From positions 4,216,001 through 4,280,000 of the forward strand of contig NZ_CP091244.1 in assembly GCF_021650935.1 (NCBI RefSeq): 64,000 bases of DNA. The letters run 5' to 3'. Below are positions 51,331 to 60,438 of the stretch, one piece after another (position 1 is the first letter of the stretch; each line of letters starts with the position of its first letter). The position numbers were made by a program, and so were the translations under genes. Below the pieces are notes generated by a model. The model did not search any database and was not told the origin of the DNA. It worked only from the letters and a program-made list of their open reading frames with translations. This DNA comes from Thiothrix winogradskyi (GTDB lineage Bacteria; Pseudomonadota; Gammaproteobacteria; Thiotrichales; Thiotrichaceae).

Positions 51331-51444
51331 AAGATTGGTGTGGTCGACTCCTGACGTTTATGACAAATCAATCGAGTTTGGCTTTTCATTGTCACAGTCG
51401 AGACAATTAGCGAAAGCGAAACCTGCTTCGTTTGAAGCAACTTG

Positions 51445-52599
51445 TTAAGTTACTTTCGGACTATTTATCACTTTAGATGGTTTCTGAGAACCATGATAAA
51501 GCTGTCGACCAAGTGCAGAGAACATTCGCCGAGGAATCCATACAACAGCACCAAAAATCACGAAAAAATATAAAAGCCACGTTGGCACCATGAGTAAAAG
51601 CTTTACTAGCAAATCAAAAAAATCGCCTTTATAGGCTATTTTAGTTCCACGGCTCGCGAATTTAGTAAATTTTAATGCACCAACATCATCAAGTAATTTT
51701 AAACCACCTTGACCAAAGGTTGTGGCTAACTTAATTGTTTCATTACCTAATTTATCTGATCGTTGCGCAACATCAACAGCCACACTACCACCAATATGAT
51801 AAATTGTTGCGCTATGAGATCCAAAGGCATCGGCAAATTTTGCCATACGTCGGAGATCAGCAGCATTTTCTGCATTCCCTATTAATTTAAATCCGCCACG
51901 TGTATTAGCAAGTGAATTTACATCACCAATAAAACCAGTTAATTCTTCAAGACTTTTTGATTGCTTTGCAGTTTTCGCTGTTTTAACAATTGTTTTCCCT
52001 AACCAAGGAGGTAATTTTCCAAGCTTTTTAGCTGTTTTAAGTGCGATAAGTCCGCTTTTAACAACAGTGCTTCCGACTACTGAGGGCGCTGCAACACCGC
52101 CAGTGGCTACCGTCCCAGCTCCACTGGCTACTTGCGCAGTGCTGGCAACAACTCCAAGCGTTGCTAAGGCAACAAGAATTTCATCGACTTCTTCGCCTTG
52201 TGCAAGATTAACTCCTTGCTCTGCTAAGTCACGGATGTCGCCAATAACAAAAAAATCAGTCGCCACTCCCGCCACTTTACCGATTGTTTCATCACTTGTG
52301 CCAGATAGTAGCCCTTCTCCCAGTTTATCTAGCTGATAACTCCAACTTTCACGTTTACTTGAAATCTCTTGATATAATGACTGTGCTTCTGAATTTTGAC
52401 TAACATACTCATAATTCATAAAAAAGCTCAAATAATCCGCAGCCTCGGCATATCGTTCTTCTGCCAGCATGGCACGAGCATCTGGAAGCGGATCAATACG
52501 CGTCAGTGCTAAAACCAAAAGTTGTGTTTGTTGCCAGAGGATACCAGCAGAAACAACAGCCAGCATTAACAAAGCAAGTTTAAAGGGAAGTTTAAACAT
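51445..52599 (-). CDS. Orphan membrane protein, AT-rich gene
   Basis: A 384-residue protein of unrecognised family. An N-terminal membrane segment (LALLMLAVVSAGILW) and a C-terminal one (LLMVPTWLLYFFVIFGAVVW) flank a central part of about 300 residues. That part has a Gly/Ala/Thr/Val-rich stretch (VVASTAQVASGAGTVATGGV) and helical Lys-rich segments. The central part may be periplasmic or form a pore-like hydrophobic helix, which is only a guess. Base composition is lower in GC than the neighbours, suggesting recent acquisition. Confidence 0.6.
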   Translation of the reverse strand: MFKLPFKLALLMLAVVSAGILWQQTQLLVLALTRIDPLPDARAMLAEERYAEAADYLSFFMNYEYVSQNSEAQSLYQEISSKRESWSYQLDKLGEGLLSGTSDETIGKVAGVATDFFVIGDIRDLAEQGVNLAQGEEVDEILVALATLGVVASTAQVASGAGTVATGGVAAPSVVGSTVVKSGLIALKTAKKLGKLPPWLGKTIVKTAKTAKQSKSLEELTGFIGDVNSLANTRGGFKLIGNAENAADLRRMAKFADAFGSHSATIYHIGGSVAVDVAQRSDKLGNETIKLATTFGQGGLKLLDDVGALKFTKFASRGTKIAYKGDFFDLLVKLLLMVPTWLLYFFVIFGAVVWIPRRMFSALGRQLYHGSQKPSKVINSPKVT

Positions 52600-52905
52600 C
52601 TTGAATTCCTCTAACGTTAAAGCGTTTTATTAATTTTATTCAAAGAATCTTATATAGAAAATAATCTAAAAAATACTCAAAGCCATCACTGATCACAATC
52701 GCCCCAATACCACAAATTTTAACAAAAACCACACAAATAAAAAGTGATCACTATCACAAAAAAAGTATTAATACAAAAAAACATGCCCATTTATCTTACA
52801 CAAGCCCCACAAAATAGACATCAAAGAATGTCAGATTCGATTGATTTTAAAAAGTAAACCAATGCATTTCAACCCTTATCCGCTGCTCCCACATACTATC
52901 ATTGC

Positions 52906-53016
52906 GCGTTACCCCGTTTCAGTCAGCCGCAGTATTTCATTGTGCGCGGCAATAACCGCAGCGAAATATTCCTTGCTGAAGCAGATCGTCAATTTTATAT
53001 GGAAAAATTAGCGTAA
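52906..53016 (+). pseudogene. Remnant of IS200-like/REP-associated (Y1) transposase gene
   Basis: The frame ALPRFS then QPQYFIVRGNNRSEIFLAEA, DRQFYMEKLA, stop, matches the conserved N-terminal block of Y1 transposases of the RAYT group (xLPRxxxPGQPQHxxxRGNNR). Only about 37 codons remain and no start is intact. The 306 bp between it and the orphan membrane protein gene show no other feature. Confidence 0.72.
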
Positions 53017-53076
53017 AAATCATTAACTGTAATAATTCTTACCGCTATGATTCTTACGCTATGGGCAAATTCAAAA

Positions 53077-55248
53077 TCAAGAAGTCAGCCGCCGGTAAAT
53101 ATCCGCCACCTTCAACGGCAACTTTTTCACATCATCAATCTCCACCCAATTGGCGTGACCGTACATGTGCGGCAAGTAATCCTTGCCGCGCTGATCAATC
53201 GTAATACAAAACGGATGAATCCCCGTGCGCCGTGCTTCAAACAAGGCTTGGCGCGTATCCTCAATCCCATACTGCGTATTGTAGATGTCGAAATAATCTT
53301 CCGGCTTGCCATCAGAGAGCGTAATCAGCAAGCGGGTTTTCGCCTCCACCGTATTCAGCTTTTCGGTCAAATGGCGAATCGCCACCCCCAAACGGGTGTA
53401 ATCTTTCGGCACAATTCCTGCAATCCGCGCTTTGGTGGCGCTGTTATACAAATCGTCAAACGCCTTAATGCGGTAAATTTCGCAACGCTTGCGCCCAATC
53501 CCCGAAAAGCCGTAAATCGCATAACTGTCACCCAGCTTTTCCAACACTTCGCACAACATCACCAAGGCTTCGCGTTCGGCATCATTGATCCAACCCTTAG
53601 TGCTGCCGCTCATATCGACCATGAACATCACCGCCATGCTGCGATCTGCTCGGTGCATGTGTTGAAACAGCTTGTCGCTCATTTCGCTGCCGTCACGACT
53701 ATCCGCGAGTGCTTCCACCAGCGCATCAATATCCACGTCATCGCCTTGCGATTGGCGTTTCAGCAAACGGTTTTCATCGCGCATCGCCTCGAAGGTACGC
53801 CGCAAATGCTTGATCATGCCCTGATACTTATCCAGCACCTTGTCCACATACGCCGGATCACCGGGGGGCAATTCCAATTCACGCAATACGCACCAGTTTT
53901 TGCGGTAATGCTGGCGGGCAAAATCCCACTCGCGGTACAAAAACGCCCCCTCTTCGTGGTAAATGCCTTTCCACACATCCTCAATGTCTTTTTCTTCTTT
54001 TTGGTACAAGGACGGATCGTATTCTCCATCCCCCGCAGGCACCAAAAATTCCGGCGGCACATCCCCCCAATCCAACATAATCGAGGTTAGCAACTGCTTC
54101 ACGTCTTCCGGCGGTGCAATCGGCTTATCATCCAGCACCAACTCCATGCCCTGCCCCTCTTGCACCTCACGCATCTCAAACTCCGGCGGCGCAACCTCCT
54201 TCTTCTCTTGTACCTCCCCTGACAAGGGGAGGTCGGGAGGGGTTTCTTCCTTGTGTTCCTTAACCAACTCCGCGAGTTTCACCCGCAATAAAATCTTCTC
54301 CCGCTCCATCCGCGCCAACATACAAGCCGTCACAGCCTCAGGATTCAACCTAGTCTGATACACCGGCTGCGGAATCGGCAACCCCAACACCTGCGGCACT
54401 AACGCCAACACATCCTCAACCGTCGCAGAGGGTGTATGCAATACCCCCCGACACGTTTCCCAAGCCGCCTGTAGGGGCGTACCCCCGTGTACGCCCTCTT
54501 CCCGCATTTCATCCAAGCGCAAACGCTCAATCCGCTGCATATCACGCCACAACCCCGGCAACTCACGTTCCATGTACGCTTCCAGCCGCAAGGTATCCAA
54601 CGCATGAAACGCCGCCAACGCCTGTTCCCGATCAGGGTAATCCGCAAATGCCGTCGCAAAATCCACCCGAAAACTGCCAAAGCGCGTCTGCGCCCACATA
54701 AACGCCACCTGCGCCTTGCACAACAGGAAATTATCCTTGGATTTGACCAATTTCGCGGTAATGTTTGGTAAATACAGCGTTTCACTGTCGGTGTACACAG
54801 ACTCGCCTTGCGCCAATTTCAGCCACCGCCCCGACAAACCACACACAAAAGTCGACAAAATCGACTCCACTTCATCAAAAGCAACCCCTTCCGCGTGGGC
54901 ATGAGCGCTTTCCAAAAAACTATCGACCTGTTGAATGACCGCCAACGCCGGGCGCAACCCCTGCTGGTCAAAAGTATCAGCCGCATGAACTGCCCACGCT
55001 TCGATCACGCGCCGTTCCAACCGATCCAACGCCTCCACCACCCGAATAATAAATTCGTGACTAATGTAAACATTGGTGGTTAGCAAACGCTCTGCCCAAC
55101 CGAGGATGAAATCTTGCGTATTCCGATCCAAATTGACCAAGCCTTGCACAAGCTGCTCGACTTTCAGCCAAGTAAACTCGACCTCATACAGTTCCTCAAG
55201 CCGCTCCAGCAAAGTGGCGTAAGCATAGGGTTGCTCCGTTGCTTTCAA
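53077..55248 (-). CDS. cbbO: CbbO/NorD-type von Willebrand A protein
   Basis: A 723-residue partner of the MoxR-type ATPase CbbQ. The C-terminal VWA domain has the MIDAS motif MVDMSGSTKGW and later GIRHLTEKL/ITLSDGKPEDY-like blocks. CbbQ/CbbO complexes remodel inhibited Rubisco; the similar NorQ/NorD pair serves nitric-oxide reductase. The start is TTG 55248 with AGGAG at 6 nt. Residues about 250-259 and 334-346 come from palindromic repeats, both in the region before the VWA domain. No Rubisco gene is in the window, so the target is inferred. Confidence 0.85.
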   Translation of the reverse strand: MKATEQPYAYATLLERLEELYEVEFTWLKVEQLVQGLVNLDRNTQDFILGWAERLLTTNVYISHEFIIRVVEALDRLERRVIEAWAVHAADTFDQQGLRPALAVIQQVDSFLESAHAHAEGVAFDEVESILSTFVCGLSGRWLKLAQGESVYTDSETLYLPNITAKLVKSKDNFLLCKAQVAFMWAQTRFGSFRVDFATAFADYPDREQALAAFHALDTLRLEAYMERELPGLWRDMQRIERLRLDEMREEGVHGGTPLQAAWETCRGVLHTPSATVEDVLALVPQVLGLPIPQPVYQTRLNPEAVTACMLARMEREKILLRVKLAELVKEHKEETPPDLPLSGEVQEKKEVAPPEFEMREVQEGQGMELVLDDKPIAPPEDVKQLLTSIMLDWGDVPPEFLVPAGDGEYDPSLYQKEEKDIEDVWKGIYHEEGAFLYREWDFARQHYRKNWCVLRELELPPGDPAYVDKVLDKYQGMIKHLRRTFEAMRDENRLLKRQSQGDDVDIDALVEALADSRDGSEMSDKLFQHMHRADRSMAVMFMVDMSGSTKGWINDAEREALVMLCEVLEKLGDSYAIYGFSGIGRKRCEIYRIKAFDDLYNSATKARIAGIVPKDYTRLGVAIRHLTEKLNTVEAKTRLLITLSDGKPEDYFDIYNTQYGIEDTRQALFEARRTGIHPFCITIDQRGKDYLPHMYGHANWVEIDDVKKLPLKVADIYRRLTS
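54211..54246. repeat. Palindromic repeat (family A) inside cbbO
   Basis: CCTCCCCTGACAAGGGGAGG followed by TCGGGAGGGG. It is close to the copy in nadE at 26645. In frame, before the VWA domain. Confidence 0.88.
54470..54498. repeat. Palindromic repeat (family C-like) inside cbbO
   Basis: TGTAGGGGCGTACCCCCGTG then TACGCCC, an imperfect palindrome. It shares TGTAGGGGC with the repeat at 24411. In frame. Confidence 0.7.
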
Positions 55249-55257
55249 ACCCGTCTC

Positions 55258-56094
55258 CTAGAATAGTGCGCCAATCAGTTCGTTAATCGCCGCAATCATG
55301 TCGCGGTCATCCGTCAATGCCAGCGCAATCGCCCCCTGACACGCCGCACGCGGCTCTACGCCTTTGGAAATCAGCTTGCCCGCGTGTACCAACAAACGGG
55401 TGGATGCACCTTCTTCCAAACCGTTGTCTTTCAAATTGCGGGTCATTTCGGCGAGTTTCAGCAATTTATCGGTCACGGCGGGAGCTAACCCGGTTTCGTG
55501 CATAATGATTTCGCGTTCTAACGCCGGTTTCGGGTAATCGAATTCGATGGCAACGAAACGCTGGCGGGTGGATTGCTTCAATTCCTTCAACACACTCTGG
55601 TAGCCGGGGTTGTAAGAAATCGCCAGACAAAAACTGTCCGGTGCTTCCAACAATTGCCCCAGTTTTTCAATCGGCATAATGCGCCGATCATCCGCCAGTG
55701 GATGAATCACCACCATCGTATCCTTCCGCGCCTCGACAATTTCATCGAGGTAACAAATACCGCCGGAACGCACCGCTCGCGTTAACGGGCCATCGACCCA
55801 CACCGTTTCGCCGTTTTTCACCAAATAACGCCCCACCAAATCGGAAGTCGTCAAATCATCGTGGCACGACACCGTAATCATCGGGCGGCGCAACCGCCAG
55901 GCCATGTATTCCATGAAACGGGTTTTGCCGCAGCCCGTCGGACCTTTCAACAGCAAGGGCAAATGGTTGTCATAAGCGGCTTCAAACAGCGTGATCTCAT
56001 TGTTTACGGGGACGTAATACGGCTCTTTTTCAATGAGATAGGTTGACGGATCGTGAATGAGGGCATGATTATGGGCATTAGCGGTATTCTCCAC
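55258..56094 (-). CDS. cbbQ: MoxR-family AAA+ ATPase CbbQ (Rubisco activase motor)
   Basis: A 278-residue AAA+ ATPase. Walker A GPTGCGKTRF, Walker B ICYLDEIVEA, and the N-terminal block YLIEKEPYYVPVNNEITLFE are characteristic of CbbQ/NorQ/GpvN. The C-terminal CbbQ_C part (SKGVEPRAACQGAIALALTD) is present. GTG 56094 is chosen because CAGGAG lies 6 nt before it; the frame to GTG 56145 has no such site. It is directly upstream of cbbO, 9 bp apart, and works with it. Confidence 0.88.
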   Translation of the reverse strand: MENTANAHNHALIHDPSTYLIEKEPYYVPVNNEITLFEAAYDNHLPLLLKGPTGCGKTRFMEYMAWRLRRPMITVSCHDDLTTSDLVGRYLVKNGETVWVDGPLTRAVRSGGICYLDEIVEARKDTMVVIHPLADDRRIMPIEKLGQLLEAPDSFCLAISYNPGYQSVLKELKQSTRQRFVAIEFDYPKPALEREIIMHETGLAPAVTDKLLKLAEMTRNLKDNGLEEGASTRLLVHAGKLISKGVEPRAACQGAIALALTDDRDMIAAINELIGALF

Positions 56095-56273
56095 TATGGA
56101 CTCCTGTGGTTGCTTGACATCGAGATCGCACGATAATAACAGCACCTAGCGTTGTACGGTTATTCTGTGACAGATACTAAGGGAGTTAACCAAATATCAG
56201 GAAAACTGGCGACCGCATCGCGCTAATGCTAAGGTCGTGGGCATTCCCAATAATAAAAACAAGGGCTACCCTA

Positions 56274-56792
56274 ATGACTACAACAGAAGCAGATCTCGAC
56301 TTTGCACCGCCCGTTCAAGACAAAAATCTCGACATGGTGCGTAACATCCTGTTTGGCGAACAAGCGCGTGAAAACGAAAAGCGCTTAGCCAATCTCGAAC
56401 GTTTCGTCAAAGTGTGGACGAATTCCGTGCGCGACGAAATGCGCAAAAACATGGATAGCGTCAACCACGAAATCCACATGCTGCAAGACTTGCTGGATCA
56501 GGAAGCCAAAGCCCGCATGGCAGACACCGCGACTGCCCGCAAACATTTCGAGCACAGCAGCAAAGGCATAGAAAGCCTGCAACGCCAACTGCACAGCAGC
56601 GAAACCACACTGAATGAGCGCATTAGCGAAGAATCCAAACTGCTCAGCCAAATCATGGAAGAACAGCGAGAAGACTTGCTGACGCAAATAAAGCAAGCGG
56701 CAGAACAATTGCGCCAAGACAAAGCCGACCGCAAAATGCTCGCCTCCTTACTCGACAACCTCAGCCATCAACTGGCAGGTGACAAGGCATAA
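56274..56792 (+). CDS. Coiled-coil protein, first gene of the GTPase/HD-GYP operon
   Basis: A 172-residue soluble protein, almost wholly helical with heptad-rich coiled coil from about residue 30 to 165 (ENEKRLANLERFVKVW; ESLQRQLHSSETTLNERISE). ATG 56274 follows AAGGG; an upstream frame to 56226 is unlikely. No catalytic motif. It lies 3 nt before the OmpA-domain gene, so it probably works as an adaptor or structural partner in this operon (inference). Confidence 0.72.
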   Translation: MTTTEADLDFAPPVQDKNLDMVRNILFGEQARENEKRLANLERFVKVWTNSVRDEMRKNMDSVNHEIHMLQDLLDQEAKARMADTATARKHFEHSSKGIESLQRQLHSSETTLNERISEESKLLSQIMEEQREDLLTQIKQAAEQLRQDKADRKMLASLLDNLSHQLAGDKA

Positions 56793-56795
56793 GCC

Positions 56796-58271
56796 ATGCA
56801 AGGCACGCCCGATATTTCACAACTACGCCAGTTACTGTTCGGCAAGGACTACGATGCCCTGCTGGCATTAAAAGCGCAATTTGAAAACTCGGAACGCTAC
56901 AGTGCCAGTGTTGCCAGCATCATTGCCGAAGCGCTGCAACACCGCGAAGCACACGATGGCGGCGTATCCACAGCGTTAGCTCCAACGGTTGAGCGTGCAA
57001 TGAGCCACGCCATCAGCAGCGACCCCAAGCGCTTTGCTGATGTGCTTTACCCCGTCATGGGGCCTGCCATCCGCAAATCCATCCAACAAGCCCTGAATGA
57101 AGCGCTGGAAGATTTCAACCGCCTGCTCGAACAAAGCCTCTCGGTACGTTCATGGCGCTGGCGCTTGGATGCATGGCGTACCGGGCAGTCGTATGCGCAA
57201 ATTGCCATGCTGCGCACCTTGGTTTATCAGGTGGAACAAGTCTTCCTGATACACCATGACACCGGCTTGCTGTTACAGCATGTGGTTTCCGAAAATGTCA
57301 CCAGCAAAGACCCGGAAATCATCTCCGGCATGTTGACCGCCATTCAGGACTTCATCAAAGACTCCTTCGCCGTCGCTGGCGAAGACACGCTCGACACCCT
57401 GCGTCTGGGTGAACTCACTGTCTTGATCGAACACAGTCCACACGCGGTACTAGCCGTCGTCATACGCGGCACAGTACCCGCTGAATTACGCACACTGCTC
57501 GCCGAAACTGTGGAAACCATTCACCAACAATACCGTCAGCCCCTACAAGATTATCAAGGCGATGCCAGCGCGTTTACCGGCACAGAGCCATTGCTGCATC
57601 ATTGCCTCATCAAAAAGCAAAAACAGCAGGAAAAACGCCCGCCTTGGTTAGCATACCTGTTACTTGCCACCATCGCGGGTGCACTCGGCTGGTGGGTTTA
57701 CCAATACCAACAAGCCCAAGTAGCACTGGCACAGCAACAAGCGCTGGAAGAACAAGCGCAACAAGCCACGTTGCAAACATTACGCGAACAGTTAGCACAG
57801 CAGCAAACCCAATACGCCACCGTGCAAACGTCCCTGCAAACCCTGCTTGAGCAACAAACCCAGCAACAGCAGCGCAGCGCACAACAAATCGCCGCCGATA
57901 CCGCGACATTGAGCACGCTCACCCGGCAGATAGAAACCGCCAGCTACCCGTTTGAAAAAGCCACAGCGGAAGTTACCCCCCAACACCCCGCCCTTATTGC
58001 ACTCGGCAAACACCTCGGCGAACTGCTGCAAACAGCGCAACGCATGGGCAAAACCCCGCAAGTCATGATTGTCGGCAACGTGGATGGCAGCGGCAATGAC
58101 ACGCTCAATCGTCAATTGGCGCAACAACGTGCTGACAACTTACGCACCGCCCTGATAACCTCAGGTGTTCCTGCCTTCATACTCGTCGCTTATGGCGCAC
58201 AGCATCCGGGGTTGCCCAGCGACTTGCAGAAAAACGAACGCAGCGCCCATTACCGCGTCAGCCTTTACTAA
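56796..58271 (+). CDS. Membrane protein with C-terminal OmpA-like peptidoglycan-binding domain
   Basis: A 491-residue protein with a long N-terminal soluble part (about residues 1-280), one membrane segment (PPWLAYLLLATIAGALGWWV), a Gln-rich coiled coil (about 305-375) and a C-terminal OmpA domain (MIVGNVDGSGNDTLNRQLAQ, RADNLRTALI) expected to bind peptidoglycan. The N-terminal part would thus face the cytoplasm, toward the GTPase encoded next, and the OmpA part the periplasm. The layout links a cytoplasmic switch to the cell wall. Function not established. Confidence 0.8.
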   Translation: MQGTPDISQLRQLLFGKDYDALLALKAQFENSERYSASVASIIAEALQHREAHDGGVSTALAPTVERAMSHAISSDPKRFADVLYPVMGPAIRKSIQQALNEALEDFNRLLEQSLSVRSWRWRLDAWRTGQSYAQIAMLRTLVYQVEQVFLIHHDTGLLLQHVVSENVTSKDPEIISGMLTAIQDFIKDSFAVAGEDTLDTLRLGELTVLIEHSPHAVLAVVIRGTVPAELRTLLAETVETIHQQYRQPLQDYQGDASAFTGTEPLLHHCLIKKQKQQEKRPPWLAYLLLATIAGALGWWVYQYQQAQVALAQQQALEEQAQQATLQTLREQLAQQQTQYATVQTSLQTLLEQQTQQQQRSAQQIAADTATLSTLTRQIETASYPFEKATAEVTPQHPALIALGKHLGELLQTAQRMGKTPQVMIVGNVDGSGNDTLNRQLAQQRADNLRTALITSGVPAFILVAYGAQHPGLPSDLQKNERSAHYRVSLY

Positions 58272-58288
58272 CACCAGAGAGGGAAACC

Positions 58289-58792
58289 ATGATCCAGCAA
58301 AAAATATGCCTGTTAGGCTCCTTCTCAGTTGGCAAGACCAGCCTGATCCGCCGCTACGTTGACAGCTTATTCAGTGACAAATACCTCACCACCGTTGGCG
58401 TCAAAATCGACAAAAAGCAGCTTGAATTTAACGGCAACACTTATTCCCTCATGCTGTGGGATATTGCCGGGGAAGACGACTTCACCAGCATCCGCACCGC
58501 GTATTTGCGCGGCATGTCCGGCTACATTATCGTGATTGACCCCACTCGCCCGCATTCGTATGAAACCGCACTCGCCATCCATAACATGGTAAAAACCACG
58601 GTTGGTGACTTGCCAGCGGTATTTGCACTCAACAAAGCCGACCTGAAACCCACCTGGCAGCTCGAAGCCCCCCAACACCAGCACCTGCATCAATTAGGAC
58701 ACCCTATCGTCGAAACCAGCGCCAAACAGAATGTAGGCGTTGACAGCATGTTCCTGAAACTGCTCGAACAATCAGGAGATCAACATGGATAA
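58289..58792 (+). CDS. Rab/Ras-like small GTPase
   Basis: A 167-residue GTPase close in layout to eukaryotic Rab/Ras proteins: G1 GSFSVGKTSL, G2 Thr in YLTTVGV, G3 WDIAGEDDF, G4 NKAD, G5 ETSAK. At the Ras Gln61 position (DTAGQE) it has Glu-Asp, so intrinsic hydrolysis may be slow and a partner may act as activator. There is no lipid-type C-terminal Cys. Its stop overlaps the HD-GYP start by 8 nt, giving translational coupling. Confidence 0.9.
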   Translation: MIQQKICLLGSFSVGKTSLIRRYVDSLFSDKYLTTVGVKIDKKQLEFNGNTYSLMLWDIAGEDDFTSIRTAYLRGMSGYIIVIDPTRPHSYETALAIHNMVKTTVGDLPAVFALNKADLKPTWQLEAPQHQHLHQLGHPIVETSAKQNVGVDSMFLKLLEQSGDQHG

Positions 58793-59837
58793 GCTCCTCG
58801 CCAGTATCTGTACCTCACTGAATATTGCGGTATTCTGCCAGCGCAACCGCGAATCTTTTCAGCTTATCACCCACATGCCTGACTGGCTGGTGTTTTTCTT
58901 GGGGCAATCCGCTGCGGCTGAATGCTCGCTGACCGACGCCTTCCCCTACCTGACTTGTTTTATCGACGATGCCGAACGACATTGGCAAGCGCGGAACACC
59001 ACCCCGCTATCCTCCGGTGTTTGGGTAGAAATCGACGAACTCGGCAATGAACTCGCCCTAGAAGCCAACGCCTTATGGATGAACGGGCAAGCGGTATTGC
59101 TGCTCAACAACCTAGGTGAAAAATACCGCAAAGAAGTCAGCCACCTGCAACAACTCCGCGAAGGCTTGCTCACCCAAGAAAAACTCGAAAACGAAGTCCA
59201 AAAACGCACCCTCAAAATCAAACAGCGCGAAGAAGAAATCGCCATCAAACTGGTTAGCCTCACCAGTTACCGCGACGAAGAAACCGGCGCACACGTCAAA
59301 CGCATTGGCTTATACGCCGCCGCGATGGGCAAAGCCTTGGGCTGGGAAACCCAACAGATTGACGACATTCGCATTGCTGCCCCCATGCATGACATTGGCA
59401 AAATCGGCATTCCCGACCGTATCTTGCTGAAAAAAGGCAAACTCACCGACACCGAATTCGCCATTATGAAACGCCACACCGAAATTGGCGCAAAAATGCT
59501 GCATGACTCCCACATCCCGGTACTCGACATGGCCGCCGATATTGCACTGTGCCACCACGAAAAATGGGACGGTTCCGGCTACCCTCGCGGGCTGATGGGC
59601 GAAGAAATCCCCGTTTCGGCGCGAATCACTGCCATCGTCGATATTTACGATGCCTTGGTACACGAGCGGGTTTACAAAAAAGCGCTCAGTGAAGCCGAAG
59701 CGCTGGAACTCATGGGCAGCATGACCGGCTCACATTTGGATGCCAAACTGTTTGAGGTATTTTTAGGCTTATTGCCGGTAATGCGCCGAATTCGTCAGGA
59801 AGTGAACGAAATTAATGAGTTACTGGTATCTTACTAA
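58785..59837 (+). CDS. HD-GYP cyclic-di-GMP phosphodiesterase with N-terminal sensor-like domain
   Basis: A 350-residue protein. Residues 1-115 look like a small sensory domain (PAS-like, not assigned), followed by a coiled coil (about 115-155) and an HD-GYP domain with HDIGKIGIPD, HHEKWDGSGYPRG and IVDIYDAL. HD-GYP enzymes hydrolyse cyclic di-GMP to GMP or pGpG. Its translation is coupled to that of the GTPase gene, so the GTPase may control it or the reverse. It overlaps the convergent msrQ by 26 nt. Confidence 0.9.
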   Translation: MDKLLASICTSLNIAVFCQRNRESFQLITHMPDWLVFFLGQSAAAECSLTDAFPYLTCFIDDAERHWQARNTTPLSSGVWVEIDELGNELALEANALWMNGQAVLLLNNLGEKYRKEVSHLQQLREGLLTQEKLENEVQKRTLKIKQREEEIAIKLVSLTSYRDEETGAHVKRIGLYAAAMGKALGWETQQIDDIRIAAPMHDIGKIGIPDRILLKKGKLTDTEFAIMKRHTEIGAKMLHDSHIPVLDMAADIALCHHEKWDGSGYPRGLMGEEIPVSARITAIVDIYDALVHERVYKKALSEAEALELMGSMTGSHLDAKLFEVFLGLLPVMRRIRQEVNEINELLVSY

Positions 59838-60438
59838 ATCGTGGAACAGACCAGCGCCACAAGCGTTCGCCCAGCAATACTGCCAGCAGTACCGTATAAA
59901 TCAGCGGCATATCCGTGCGTGCTTTGCTGTCTGCCAACCACCAAAAGTGCAACACGCCCAACGCGGTTAAGGGGTAAATCAGTGTGTGCAGCCCTTGCCA
60001 GTTGCGCCCTAGCTTGCGGATTGCGGCTTTAAACGACGTTAACGCCAAGGGCGTCATCAACACAAACGCCAACATCCCCACCGTAATGAAGGGGCGCTCC
60101 ACAATGTCATACCAAATTTCCGCCCAATCAAAAAACTGGTCAAGCCACAAGTAACTCAGTAAATGCAACACGCCGTAAAAAAAGGCAAACAGACCAAGCA
60201 TACGCCGCAAGCGTATCCCTTGAACCCAGCCTGTTGCCCGCCGCAGTGTCGAGAGCAATAACGTTAGCAACAAAAATCGCAATGTCCACTCCCCCAAACT
60301 GCGCGTAATCGTTTCAATCGGGTTTGCCCCCAGCGTGTCTTGCCACACGCCCCAACCTAACAGGGCTAACGGCAGCAATGCCAGTACAAACACAACCGGC
60401 TTGAAGACCTTGCTGAAATACGGCTCACGAATCTGCAT
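59812..60438 (-). CDS. msrQ: Heme-binding membrane subunit MsrQ (YedZ)
   Basis: A 208-residue protein with six membrane segments that feeds electrons from the quinone pool to MsrP. Conserved His-containing segments include FYGVLHLLSYLW and GLHTLIYPLTALGVLHFWW. It overlaps the msrP stop by 1 nt, one operon. Confidence 0.93.
   Translation of the reverse strand: MQIREPYFSKVFKPVVFVLALLPLALLGWGVWQDTLGANPIETITRSLGEWTLRFLLLTLLLSTLRRATGWVQGIRLRRMLGLFAFFYGVLHLLSYLWLDQFFDWAEIWYDIVERPFITVGMLAFVLMTPLALTSFKAAIRKLGRNWQGLHTLIYPLTALGVLHFWWLADSKARTDMPLIYTVLLAVLLGERLWRWSVPRFSKIPVTH

Noticed and set aside
57610..57909. Minus-strand 99-codon frame inside the OmpA-domain gene
   Set aside because: Antisense shadow over the membrane and Gln-rich part of the real protein.
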